The notes under the pieces are model-generated. The model searched no databases, was not told the origin of the DNA, and saw only the letters and a program-made list of their open reading frames with translations. The position numbers and the translations under genes were made by a program. Source: an uncultured bacterium (GTDB lineage Bacteria; Actinomycetota; Coriobacteriia; Coriobacteriales; Eggerthellaceae). From it: a stretch of DNA of 38,732 nucleotides. Position 1 is the stretch's first letter; each line of letters opens with the position of its first letter. The stretch spans positions 1 through 38,732 of the forward strand of contig CAJMLT010000012.1 in the NCBI GenBank assembly GCA_905214325.1. The letters run 5' to 3'. Below, in pieces: positions 24,540 through 32,799 of this stretch.

Positions 24540-27527
24540 TTACCAGGTTTTCAGGAAGGTGACGATATTGGCCCCGTCCTCATAGCGGTAGGTTATCTCA
24601 TCGACGCTCTTCTTCGTCATCATGATGCCCAATCCGCCGATCTGGACCTCCTCGATGGAAGTGGGCGCAGCAGGATCGGGCTTGGCCAGCGGATCGAATG
24701 CCACGCCGCGATCGGCTATCTCCACCGTGATACCGGGCATATCGGCATGATAGACATAGGTGATCCGCACCTCACGGGCCACTTCCGGTGGCGTATCGAG
24801 ATAGGCGTAGTGACATACGTTGACGAACAGTTCCTCAAGCGCGATATCCAGTTGGTTCCGTGCGGCGATGGGGCAAAGCCTACGGGTGAGCTCATCATGG
24901 ACGAAATCCATCACATGCGGTAGCTCCTCCACCTTCGCCGGTACGGTCAGGGTAGCCGAAATCTCAGGCGGAACACCGTATTCCAGCGCCAACAGCGTGA
25001 TATCGTCGGACTGTTCGGCGTCGCGGGTGAAGCGGGTCACATCGTGGCGAAGGGCTCTGACCGTCTGCCGCGGGGAAAGATCGCCACATTCACCCAGGAA
25101 TTCCTCCAGACCCGTCTCGCCATACATTTCGCCATCGGGATCCATCGCCTCGGTCACACCATCGGTATACATCAGCAGTTCGTCACCTTTCCGCAACTCC
25201 AGAGAAAACGAAGTGTAGGGCAAACCTTCGAATACGCCCAGAGCCATTCCCGAACGCTCCCGTATCCAGCCCCATGACCCACCCCTTTTCACGAGCGGCG
25301 GATTATGTCCGGCATTCACACATTCCATCCGCCCCGTCCTGTAGTCCAGAATGGCCAAAAACGCCGTCACGAACATCTGGGCATCGTTTTCCTGGCACAG
25401 CTGATAGTTGACGGTTTCGACCGACTGGGCTAAATCCATACCGGTACGCATGTAGTTCTTGATCTGGGTTTTCGCCGTCATCATGAACAGGGCCGCCGGA
25501 ACACCCTTATCCGACACGTCCGCTATCACGATTCCCAGGCGATCGTCATCCACCAGGAAGAAATCATAGAAATCACCGCCCACTTCACGGGCGGGAGCCA
25601 TGGAGGCGTAGAGGTCGAAAAAGGGAATATCGGGAAACGGCGGAAAGGCGGAGGGCAGCGCGGAAGCCTGAATGGCTTTGGCGGTGGCCAACTCGCGCGC
25701 ATTGCGCTCGGTCACTTCGGCTATAGATCTTTTGAGCGCATCCACCGTGGCGTTGATACCGGCGGAAAGCTTATCGAATTCCCTAACACCATGCACCTCG
25801 ACCCGCTGATCAAGCTCCCCTTCGGTAATGCGTGCCAGAGCCTTGTTCGTCGTACGGATACTCCGGGTCACGATCGAATTCATCTGGTAGGAGATCATCA
25901 GAAACACCACGGCGAACAGGACGAAGAAGAAAAACGTATTCCACTCGACCGCACTCGTGCGCGCACCATAGGCATCGATCATGGGAACGGCGGACAGGAG
26001 AATATACTCTCCGTGCTCCTCGATCTGCAGGTACTCGAACTCGGCTTCGGTTTCGTCATAGACCACCATCACGTCATCGGCAGCCAGCAAAACGGCAAGA
26101 CTTTCGGCGCTATCGGTTATGACTTCGGAAACCTGCGCACCCACCAAGTAGGGAATGTTGGAGGTGACGAACACTCCATCCTTCGCTATGGCGAGCATGC
26201 CGTTGTTGTCCGCTGCATAGTTTTCCAACAGATGTTCAATCGAAGCCACTTCCACCATCTCGTTGTAGCTTTTCGCATCGATGGAAACCTGCACGATACC
26301 CGGCTCGTCGACACGGGCGACGCCGGCGAAGACGCGATATACGTCCTGCCTCGCTCCTCCACTTTCATCCACCGATGCCCGCGGTTCCTCGACGAATGAT
26401 CCCCCGTTTCGTATCAGATCCATATAGGGAGCGGTCTGTGCGCTCTGCGAAAAGGAAAACGACCCCATGCCTTCCCCCGCGGAGTCACCCACGATCACGC
26501 CTTCTCCATCGGTAACGGTGAGACTGGTTATGCCCAGAATGCCCGTCAGACGCTCGAGCGCGGATGCGTTATCGGCCACCGAAGGATCGGCGTCTATCAT
26601 TTCGGCAGCGGCACGTGCCTTGGAAAGAACCAGCTCGCTTTCGCTGTTCTTGATCAACGCGGTCCGCGATTCATGTTCGTCAACCTGATCACCCATGTAG
26701 TCGATCTGCTGCCGAATCACCTCGACGGTCGAGTCGTAGGCTTTCACCGTTTCCACGCAGAAGGAAACCGCCACCACGCACATGAAGGCAAGGCTGGCCA
26801 CCACCAACAACCAGCGCCGGAACAGCTGACCGATGGTAACCGAGCGCCGGGAGCTTCGGCGGCGTGTATCCCACACCAAGGCAACGCCGGCGGCCACGCT
26901 GACGATAAGGGAGTTGATCAGCGTTTCCACCACCACGACCGGCTGAAAGAAGAACTCCAGGATGTTGGCCACCACGTAGGAATCCTGATGGAGAGAGGGG
27001 AATACGATATAGATCAACCCACGTGCACCCGAAGAGAACAGACCACACATCAGCAGGCAGGCGACCACCAGCGCGATCAGCACGCGGAAGTCCGGCCATT
27101 TCCGCTGCTCATCGGGCGTCGAAGCAGCACCCCACCACCGTTGCGCGCACACGACGATGCCCGAAGCCAGCACTCCTCCCACGAACACCGGAATCGTCGA
27201 GAGAAGCGGGTCGCCCAGATACATGTCGAAATAATCGATGGGGGCCCACTGGGAACGGATGCAGAACAGAATACCGCACAGCAACGACAGGGCGGCGCCC
27301 GGCACGAAGCCCAGCAACACCGCGCCCACCACCACCGGGATCAGAAGCAGGGTCACGTGGATATCGGCTCCCTCGCCACCGGAAACCGAGACCAGGCCGA
27401 CGAAGGAGAAACACATGGCAACCACCATAAGCGCCAGCAGGAGGAACGCGACCAAGCGCATCCGCCCGCTCAAGTCGACGGCGCCACCGCGCAGCAAACC
27501 GGGACGCTTGATCTTGGGAACAACCAT
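24540..27527 (-). CDS. Membrane sensor with Cache, HAMP, SpoIIE/PP2C phosphatase and RsbW-like kinase domains
   Basis: This 995-residue protein combines opposing activities of a partner-switching pathway. Helices at about 24-48, 57-90, 108-128, 147-177, 190-219 and 239-258 form a polytopic input that loosely resembles ECF-transporter S components (inference). An external Cache-like region follows (260-525), then a helix (531-550) and HAMP (about 551-605). The PP2C/SpoIIE domain keeps its metal aspartates in GGDFYD (650-655), ADVSDKG (669-675), YTDG (787-790) and SDD (840-842). The HATPase_c domain (about 865-995) has E898/E899 and N903, DRG at 939-941 and GGLGI from 964, as in RsbW/SpoIIAB anti-sigma kinases. 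One chain could thus phosphorylate and dephosphorylate a STAS protein, and one is encoded nearby at 32326. AAGGTAGG precedes the ATG. It is the last gene of the cluster. Confidence 0.9.
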   Translation of the reverse strand: MVVPKIKRPGLLRGGAVDLSGRMRLVAFLLLALMVVAMCFSFVGLVSVSGGEGADIHVTLLLIPVVVGAVLLGFVPGAALSLLCGILFCIRSQWAPIDYFDMYLGDPLLSTIPVFVGGVLASGIVVCAQRWWGAASTPDEQRKWPDFRVLIALVVACLLMCGLFSSGARGLIYIVFPSLHQDSYVVANILEFFFQPVVVVETLINSLIVSVAAGVALVWDTRRRSSRRSVTIGQLFRRWLLVVASLAFMCVVAVSFCVETVKAYDSTVEVIRQQIDYMGDQVDEHESRTALIKNSESELVLSKARAAAEMIDADPSVADNASALERLTGILGITSLTVTDGEGVIVGDSAGEGMGSFSFSQSAQTAPYMDLIRNGGSFVEEPRASVDESGGARQDVYRVFAGVARVDEPGIVQVSIDAKSYNEMVEVASIEHLLENYAADNNGMLAIAKDGVFVTSNIPYLVGAQVSEVITDSAESLAVLLAADDVMVVYDETEAEFEYLQIEEHGEYILLSAVPMIDAYGARTSAVEWNTFFFFVLFAVVFLMISYQMNSIVTRSIRTTNKALARITEGELDQRVEVHGVREFDKLSAGINATVDALKRSIAEVTERNARELATAKAIQASALPSAFPPFPDIPFFDLYASMAPAREVGGDFYDFFLVDDDRLGIVIADVSDKGVPAALFMMTAKTQIKNYMRTGMDLAQSVETVNYQLCQENDAQMFVTAFLAILDYRTGRMECVNAGHNPPLVKRGGSWGWIRERSGMALGVFEGLPYTSFSLELRKGDELLMYTDGVTEAMDPDGEMYGETGLEEFLGECGDLSPRQTVRALRHDVTRFTRDAEQSDDITLLALEYGVPPEISATLTVPAKVEELPHVMDFVHDELTRRLCPIAARNQLDIALEELFVNVCHYAYLDTPPEVAREVRITYVYHADMPGITVEIADRGVAFDPLAKPDPAAPTSIEEVQIGGLGIMMTKKSVDEITYRYEDGANIVTFLKTW

Positions 27528-27634
27528 CGCCTACCTTACCCGTCTCTTCTTGCGGCACAGATGATGTACGCCGCCCCTGCGACCCGAAACACCTCGCAGA
27601 ATATATCCGTCCTCCACGCCATCTCCTTCGGCTC

Positions 27635-30600
27635 TCAGAACCGATTGATATCGGTCAATTCGAAACGCCCGATACGCCGTAGGGCGATCAGGCTCATGAT
27701 GATCGCCAAAACGGCACTTCCGAATACGCCGGCCAAACAGGCGACGGGATCGACGCCTTTCACAAACGATGCACTCGCCGGCTCGATGGAAAGCACCGTC
27801 AACGACCCCATGATCGCCCCCAGCACCACACCGGCCACGATACCGATAACCGTCAACACGATGGTGTCGCGATAGATATAGCCCTTGGCGTCACGCACGG
27901 AGAATCCATTGATCATAAGCACGATCAATTCGCGTTTCTTCTCCTCGATGAACATGACGTTGAGATTCAGCAGCACCACGATGGCCATCAGGGCGGAAAG
28001 CGCCAAATAGATGGCGACGACCGTACGGGACACCTGCGCGAAGGAATCGAAATCCGCCTTATTCGCAGCGTAGACATCCACCAACGTGGTGAATCCTTCG
28101 ACACCTTTGAGGCTCTGCGTCAAGCCGGTGACATCGGCGTCGTTCGTATCGACCAACAGCGCGTTGGATACCGCAGGCGTGCCGAAAACCCGTTCGTAGG
28201 CGGCTTCACCCATGACGATCTGATTGTTGGTCAGGTAATAGCGGAAGAAGCCATCGATGGTCAGGCGATGTACCTCGCCCGTGCTTTCGGTCACCGTCAC
28301 CTCATCACCCACCTTGGCGCCCATGTGTTCGGCATAAGCGCTGCTCATCCATACGCCCTCACCGGTGAGGTCAACTTCACCGGAAGAGCCGGACACGGGG
28401 GTGATCTCGTAGAACTCCCCGAACGTGCCCACATCACCGGGAACCGTCACATTGGCAACACTCTGTTTGCCGTCGGGAAGATCGAGCGTGTAGCTACCGG
28501 TGAATACCGGGGTGCTCCGTGCGCCGCCTTCGGCCAGCGCCTCCTGCGTCTTCGCGCCCGCGTCTTGTGTGCCGGCATCGAAATACGCCACCGAATCGTA
28601 ATGATAGACCTCGTCATATTGATTGGAGAAACTCGCTAACACGTTGTTGTTCAGCGTCACCGCCGTGACGATGAGCGCCGTGCACCCCGCCACACCGATG
28701 ATGGTACCCAACACCCGTCGTCGGTCGTTGAGGCAATTGTTCACGATGGTCTGTGCCAGAAGTGACATCTTGTTCCACAGCGCCCAGGACTCGAAGAAGC
28801 GCGGCTTCACCGAAGGAGGCTTCTCCCCGGCGAGAAGATCGATCGCATGGCGCTTCAGCACCTTGCGGCAGGCGAACCACGTGGCGAGTAGGATGAGAAC
28901 CAGCTCGACCCCCGACACCAGAACACCTTGCCACAGCGAGAAATAAGGCAGATACACTCCGGTGATGAAGCGGCCGCCCAAAGCCTGACTCAAGATTCCC
29001 TCGACCACGGTAACACCCACCACGAGACCCACCACGGAACCGGCCAGCACCGCCAACGCGGAATACCAGAGAAAACCGGTCGTGATCTCCCTCGCACGCA
29101 AGCCCAAAGCCTTTTTGGTCCCGATCTGAACAAGCTGCTCATGCACGATACGGGAAACAGCGGAATAGCATACCAACAGCCCCACTATGACGAACAAAGC
29201 CGCCATGGAAAAACGCAGATTATCCGTTATGCCGCTGAAGGTGGCGACCACCTGGACACCACCGTTGTAGGCACGGGGAAGAACCACCGGGCTGAACTCC
29301 TTCATGTTCGCCAGCTGCTGCTTGCCCGCATCGAGTTGCTGTACACCCACCTCGTAGGCCTGCTCGCCTTCGACGAGCTGCTGCTTACGTGTTTCCAACT
29401 CCGTCTGCCCCGCGGCGGCTTGGCGCTTGGCTGCGGCAAGCTGTTCTTGCCCCGCATAGTATTCGGCCCAGCCCGATTCGAGTTGCGAAGCGGCTTGGCT
29501 CACCTGCGGATAACGCGCGGAGAGTTCGGCAGCGAGATCGCTCACCTTGGCACGCGCCTGGCCCACCGTCATGGTCTGTTCGCCAACGGTGATCTCGGTG
29601 TCTTCAGCGTTATCGAGTGCCCGTTCGGCCGCAGCCAGAACTCTCGTGAAATTGCTGTGATCGATACTGCCGACATCGATCAGCGCTCCGATGCCCTGAT
29701 CGGACAGTATCTTCTGCACCCGTGCAACCAGCCCAACACAATAAGCATCCAGCTGGGTGTTGTATTCTTCCTGGGTTATCTCGCCGGCGGCCAACCTGCC
29801 ATCGATATCGTCCTTGTAGGCTTTCGCCCCCTCGAGCTCCCCCCTGCACTGCGTGACACACGTATCGAATTTACCCAAAGCGCTCTGGGATGCATTCAGC
29901 ATCTCGACCGCTTGATCGTATTGACTTTTGGCGACCTCGTAAAAGCTCTGTCCCGACTGCAACTGCTCGAACGCCGAGGAGAGTTGCTTCTCGACAAGCG
30001 ATATCTGCGTTTTCCCTTGCGCGAGCTGCGCCTCCCCCGAAGCGATCAAAGTGCGTCCTTCGGCGATTCGAGTGGCGGCGGCCTGCAGTTGGCTTTCGCC
30101 CTCGTTCACCTTGGTTTCGGCGATGTGATGAAGATCGGCATAGCGCGCCGATGCCAGCACGGAACCCACATCGGAAATGCGTTCCTTTATCTCGTCACTT
30201 TTCCGCTGATACTCATCGCTGAACGTGGGCAGACCCCGTAGCTCATCGCTACGGATGAATATATCGGTGAAACCCTGCTGGTATGCTTCGGCATCGAACA
30301 CGGTCGCCGGCGCGAACATCAGACAATCGATGGATCCGGATCCTATCGTGGAAAACCCGTATGACGAATTGGCGTAGGCCAAATAGGCCGGGCTTTCCAT
30401 AAGGGCCGTCACCGTATAGGTGTCACCCGTGAGCAGTTTCATGCCGTCGGAATCGTCGGTTTCTCCATCATGCTCGAAACGGATGGTGTCTCCTATTCCG
30501 TAGCCATGCGCACGCGCCCACGACGCTTCGAGAGCGATCTGTCCGACATGTGTGGGCAGATCGCCCTCCACCTGCAACGGCACATCCATGTCCTTGGTCA

Positions 30601-30925
30601 GCGACATCACTTTCACCGTATAGGTGGTATCTTCGCCGTTCAAACGCTGATACGACGAACGACCCGCTTCAAGATCGCTCACGCCTTCCACATCGCGCAA
30701 CTCGCTCAAATCGGATTCGGTCAATCCATAGGGAAACTGCACGGAAAAATCGTGAAACGAGCCTTCGTCGAACACCCGATCAGCGGCACTTTGCAGTGCG
30801 GGAGCCGTCCAACTGATACCCACGAACAGGCCCACGCCCAACGCGACGAACATCAGAATGGAAAAGAAGGAGACGAACGTCACCTTGATATTACTGAAAA
30901 GCTCACGTATCTGTGTCCGCTTCAC
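27635..30925 (-). CDS. FtsX-type ABC transporter permease with long extracytoplasmic coiled coil
   Basis: The start is GTG 30925, with AAGGGG six bases upstream that overlaps the stop of the ATPase gene. The 1096-residue protein has about eight helices (15-39, 572-592, 618-644, 663-685, 737-757, 967-992, 1019-1045, 1058-1083), a duplicated FtsX arrangement. The first outer segment begins MacB-like, then carries long amphipathic stretches (about 265-350 and 490-545) rich in Gln, Ala and Glu (GEAQLAQGKTQISLVEKQL) that should form a coiled coil reaching out from the membrane. The second outer segment (about 760-960) lacks it. Such permeases are not typical small-solute importers; known relatives work in lipid or peptide export or as mechanotransmitters. 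It pairs with the GAF-ATPase encoded nine bases upstream. Confidence 0.88.
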   Translation of the reverse strand: MKRTQIRELFSNIKVTFVSFFSILMFVALGVGLFVGISWTAPALQSAADRVFDEGSFHDFSVQFPYGLTESDLSELRDVEGVSDLEAGRSSYQRLNGEDTTYTVKVMSLTKDMDVPLQVEGDLPTHVGQIALEASWARAHGYGIGDTIRFEHDGETDDSDGMKLLTGDTYTVTALMESPAYLAYANSSYGFSTIGSGSIDCLMFAPATVFDAEAYQQGFTDIFIRSDELRGLPTFSDEYQRKSDEIKERISDVGSVLASARYADLHHIAETKVNEGESQLQAAATRIAEGRTLIASGEAQLAQGKTQISLVEKQLSSAFEQLQSGQSFYEVAKSQYDQAVEMLNASQSALGKFDTCVTQCRGELEGAKAYKDDIDGRLAAGEITQEEYNTQLDAYCVGLVARVQKILSDQGIGALIDVGSIDHSNFTRVLAAAERALDNAEDTEITVGEQTMTVGQARAKVSDLAAELSARYPQVSQAASQLESGWAEYYAGQEQLAAAKRQAAAGQTELETRKQQLVEGEQAYEVGVQQLDAGKQQLANMKEFSPVVLPRAYNGGVQVVATFSGITDNLRFSMAALFVIVGLLVCYSAVSRIVHEQLVQIGTKKALGLRAREITTGFLWYSALAVLAGSVVGLVVGVTVVEGILSQALGGRFITGVYLPYFSLWQGVLVSGVELVLILLATWFACRKVLKRHAIDLLAGEKPPSVKPRFFESWALWNKMSLLAQTIVNNCLNDRRRVLGTIIGVAGCTALIVTAVTLNNNVLASFSNQYDEVYHYDSVAYFDAGTQDAGAKTQEALAEGGARSTPVFTGSYTLDLPDGKQSVANVTVPGDVGTFGEFYEITPVSGSSGEVDLTGEGVWMSSAYAEHMGAKVGDEVTVTESTGEVHRLTIDGFFRYYLTNNQIVMGEAAYERVFGTPAVSNALLVDTNDADVTGLTQSLKGVEGFTTLVDVYAANKADFDSFAQVSRTVVAIYLALSALMAIVVLLNLNVMFIEEKKRELIVLMINGFSVRDAKGYIYRDTIVLTVIGIVAGVVLGAIMGSLTVLSIEPASASFVKGVDPVACLAGVFGSAVLAIIMSLIALRRIGRFELTDINRF

Positions 30926-30934
30926 GGCCGCCCC

Positions 30935-32152
30935 TTACCAAACCAGATCGCACGCGTTAGCGGGATGACGGTTGATGGTCACTTCGTGCATGCGACCATC
31001 CCTCATGCGTACCACGCGATCGGCCATGCGCGTTATCTCTTCGTTATGGGTGACCATGACCAAGGTGGTCCCCGCGTTCACCACGCGCTCCATCACCTGA
31101 AGCACCTCGATACTGGTGGCGTAATCCAAAGCCGCGGTGGGCTCGTCGGCCAGGATGACCCGCGGGTTCTTCACCAGGGCGCGGGCGATGGACACACGCT
31201 GCTGCTGCCCACCGCTCATCTGCGAAGGATAATTACGCTTGCGGTCGGATAGTCCCACGATATCCAGTGCCTTATCGGCATCGAGCGGCTCGTCCACCAA
31301 CTCTCCGATGAGATTGAGATTCTGAAGGGCATTGAGGTTGGGCATGAGGTTGTAGCTTTGGAAGATGAACCCTATATTGGCACGACGGTATTCCGTCAAC
31401 ACGTTTTGGTCGGCACGGGAATAATCCTGCCCCAGATAGGTGAAAGTTCCGTCAGTCGGCTGATCCATCCCGCCGATGATGTTGAGAAGCGTCGATTTAC
31501 CGCAACCCGATTCTCCCAGAAGGACCAGAAACTCCCCTTCGTAGACATCCAGATTCACCCCTTTGAGCACTTGGGTGATGGAATCGCCGTTCATGAATTC
31601 CCGCGTGATATCGCGCAGCGACATAACCACTTCACCGGGCTGCCAAGCCTGCTGGATATGTTCGTTTTCATCGATGGCGATGGCGGCCATCATGGCCATG
31701 ATCTCGCAGATATCCGCTTCCTCTTCGGTGAAGGGTGCCGCGGAAGTGGAATTGACGAACTGGATGCAGCCTAATTCTTCGAAGGTATTGGAAAACGGAA
31801 CGCATATCATGGATCCGACATCGATGCCCTGAAAATCCTCTACGGTAAGAGGGTCGTCATCGGGGTGGAAGGCCAGCATACGCTCGGCGTTCTGGGTTTC
31901 GAACACCCGACCCACGACACCCTCCCCCGCAACATGACAACGGGAGGTCAGATCGAGCGGCCCGATCCAGTAGTAGGGACGCAGCGTGGCGCTCTGCTCA
32001 TCGACATACCAGATAACCGCCGATTCGGCATTGCAGTTTCCCACAATGATACGCAAGCCGGCCTGCAGTGCTTCGTCAAGCGTGTCCACGTTGGCGATGC
32101 ACGCCTGCACTTCACCGATGACTTTACAGTACTCCAATACAGACTTGTCCAT
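30935..32152 (-). CDS. GAF-domain sensor fused to a LolD/MacB-type ABC ATPase
   Basis: Residues 10-165 form a GAF domain (ALQAGLRIIVGNCNAESAVIW, GEGVVGRVFETQ, SMICVPFSN, LGCIQFVNS, FTEEEADICE). From about 175 a full ABC ATPase follows: Walker A GESGCGKST (213-221), Q-loop FQSYNLMPN, signature MSGGQQQRV (312-320), Walker B VILADEPTAALD and H-loop TH (368-369). The ATPase half is of the LolD/MacB/FtsE kind that partners FtsX-like permeases, matching the gene nine bases downstream. A GAF domain on such an ATPase is unusual and suggests that a small ligand, redox state or cyclic nucleotide gates the transporter from inside. AGGGA lies before the ATG at 32152. It is the first gene of the cluster and is divergent from the STAS gene. 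Confidence 0.9.
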   Translation of the reverse strand: MDKSVLEYCKVIGEVQACIANVDTLDEALQAGLRIIVGNCNAESAVIWYVDEQSATLRPYYWIGPLDLTSRCHVAGEGVVGRVFETQNAERMLAFHPDDDPLTVEDFQGIDVGSMICVPFSNTFEELGCIQFVNSTSAAPFTEEEADICEIMAMMAAIAIDENEHIQQAWQPGEVVMSLRDITREFMNGDSITQVLKGVNLDVYEGEFLVLLGESGCGKSTLLNIIGGMDQPTDGTFTYLGQDYSRADQNVLTEYRRANIGFIFQSYNLMPNLNALQNLNLIGELVDEPLDADKALDIVGLSDRKRNYPSQMSGGQQQRVSIARALVKNPRVILADEPTAALDYATSIEVLQVMERVVNAGTTLVMVTHNEEITRMADRVVRMRDGRMHEVTINRHPANACDLVW

Positions 32153-32325
32153 GATGTGTCCCTATCTCAAGCGATCACCTGTATTTTATCCGCATGGATG
32201 GGGAATAAAGCTGGTAATCTCCCTATTTTTCCTCGAAGTGCGGCAATAGCGATTCGATCAGGATTCAAACGGGAAAGCTGTGGTACCATTTTCCCCGTAA
32301 ACCCGACGCGAGGAACGGTCAAGCC

Positions 32326-32628
32326 ATGGATATAACCATCACCCCGGATACGAACGGATGCACACTCATCGCCTTGGATGGGCGTCTGGACACGATGACC
32401 GCGCCACAGCTCGAAGATGCCGTCAATGGTGTATTCGAAAGCGGCAGTAGAGATCTTCGTGTCGACCTGGCGAAAGTCGATTTCGTTTCCAGTGCGGGAT
32501 TGAGGGTCATCATCGGTACACAGAAAAAGGTCATGGGCAACGGATCGCTGGTGTTTTGCAACGTGCAGTCCGGCGTGATGGACATATTCGACATGACCGG
32601 ATTCTCAAAACTCATGACGTTCGAATAA
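32326..32628 (+). CDS. STAS-domain anti-sigma-factor antagonist (RsbV/SpoIIAA-like)
   Basis: The 100-residue protein is a complete single STAS domain. ITPDTNGCTLIALDGRLDT is the first strand pair, and VDFVSSAGLRVII holds the phosphorylation site, S55 or S56, in the D-x-x-S-S/T-x-G context of RsbV and SpoIIAA. Unphosphorylated, such proteins bind an anti-sigma kinase; phosphorylation by the kinase releases them and a PP2C phosphatase restores them. Both activities are present in the protein encoded at 24540-27527, on the far side of the ABC genes. GAGGAACGG precedes the ATG. It is divergent from the GAF-ATPase gene across 173 bases, in which I see no clear promoter. No sigma factor or second anti-sigma factor is in the window, so the final output is unknown. 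Confidence 0.88.
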   Translation: MDITITPDTNGCTLIALDGRLDTMTAPQLEDAVNGVFESGSRDLRVDLAKVDFVSSAGLRVIIGTQKKVMGNGSLVFCNVQSGVMDIFDMTGFSKLMTFE

Positions 32629-32637
32629 CAGATTGAA

Positions 32638-32670
32638 CAACCTTCGGGAGGAAGCCCGTTCCGAAGGTTG
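32638..32670 (+). terminator. Hairpin after the STAS gene
   Basis: CAACCTTCGG (32638-32647) pairs perfectly with CCGAAGGTTG (32661-32670) around a 13-base loop, ten bases after the STAS stop. There is no T-run on the plus strand, so it is a weak or factor-assisted terminator. Confidence 0.5.
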
Positions 32671-32698
32671 GCATAATGCGCACCTGAAAAGAAACGAC

Positions 32699-32726
32699 AA
32701 CGTGGCCCCCATCCGGAGGCCACGTT
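32699..32726 (-). terminator. Terminator of the giant adhesin gene
   Basis: AACGTGGCC (32699-32707) and GGCCACGTT (32718-32726) form a perfect stem. On the minus strand it is followed by the T-rich TTGTCGTTTCTTTTC, and it lies about 75 bases beyond the stop of the gene ending at 32800. Confidence 0.65.
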
Positions 32727-32799
32727 TCATGTCGGGCGATGGTTCATGGTTCAGGCGGACCGAAAAAGCCCACCCGGACAACCGGGGAGAGAGCCTAAT

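Noticed and set aside
27536..27622. Minus-strand 28-codon frame between the permease and phosphatase genes
   Set aside because: AAGGAG abuts its ATG with no spacer, so initiation is unlikely. Its stop does lie in the ribosome site of the phosphatase gene, so coupling cannot be wholly excluded.
26673..27875. Plus-strand open frame of 400 codons
   Set aside because: It is antisense to the phosphatase and permease genes and low in complexity (His, Gln, Arg); no ribosome site.
28928..30241. Plus-strand open frame of 437 codons
   Set aside because: It is antisense to the coiled-coil part of the permease gene; the apparent leucine-rich pattern mirrors the repeated Gln/Ala codons of the real frame.
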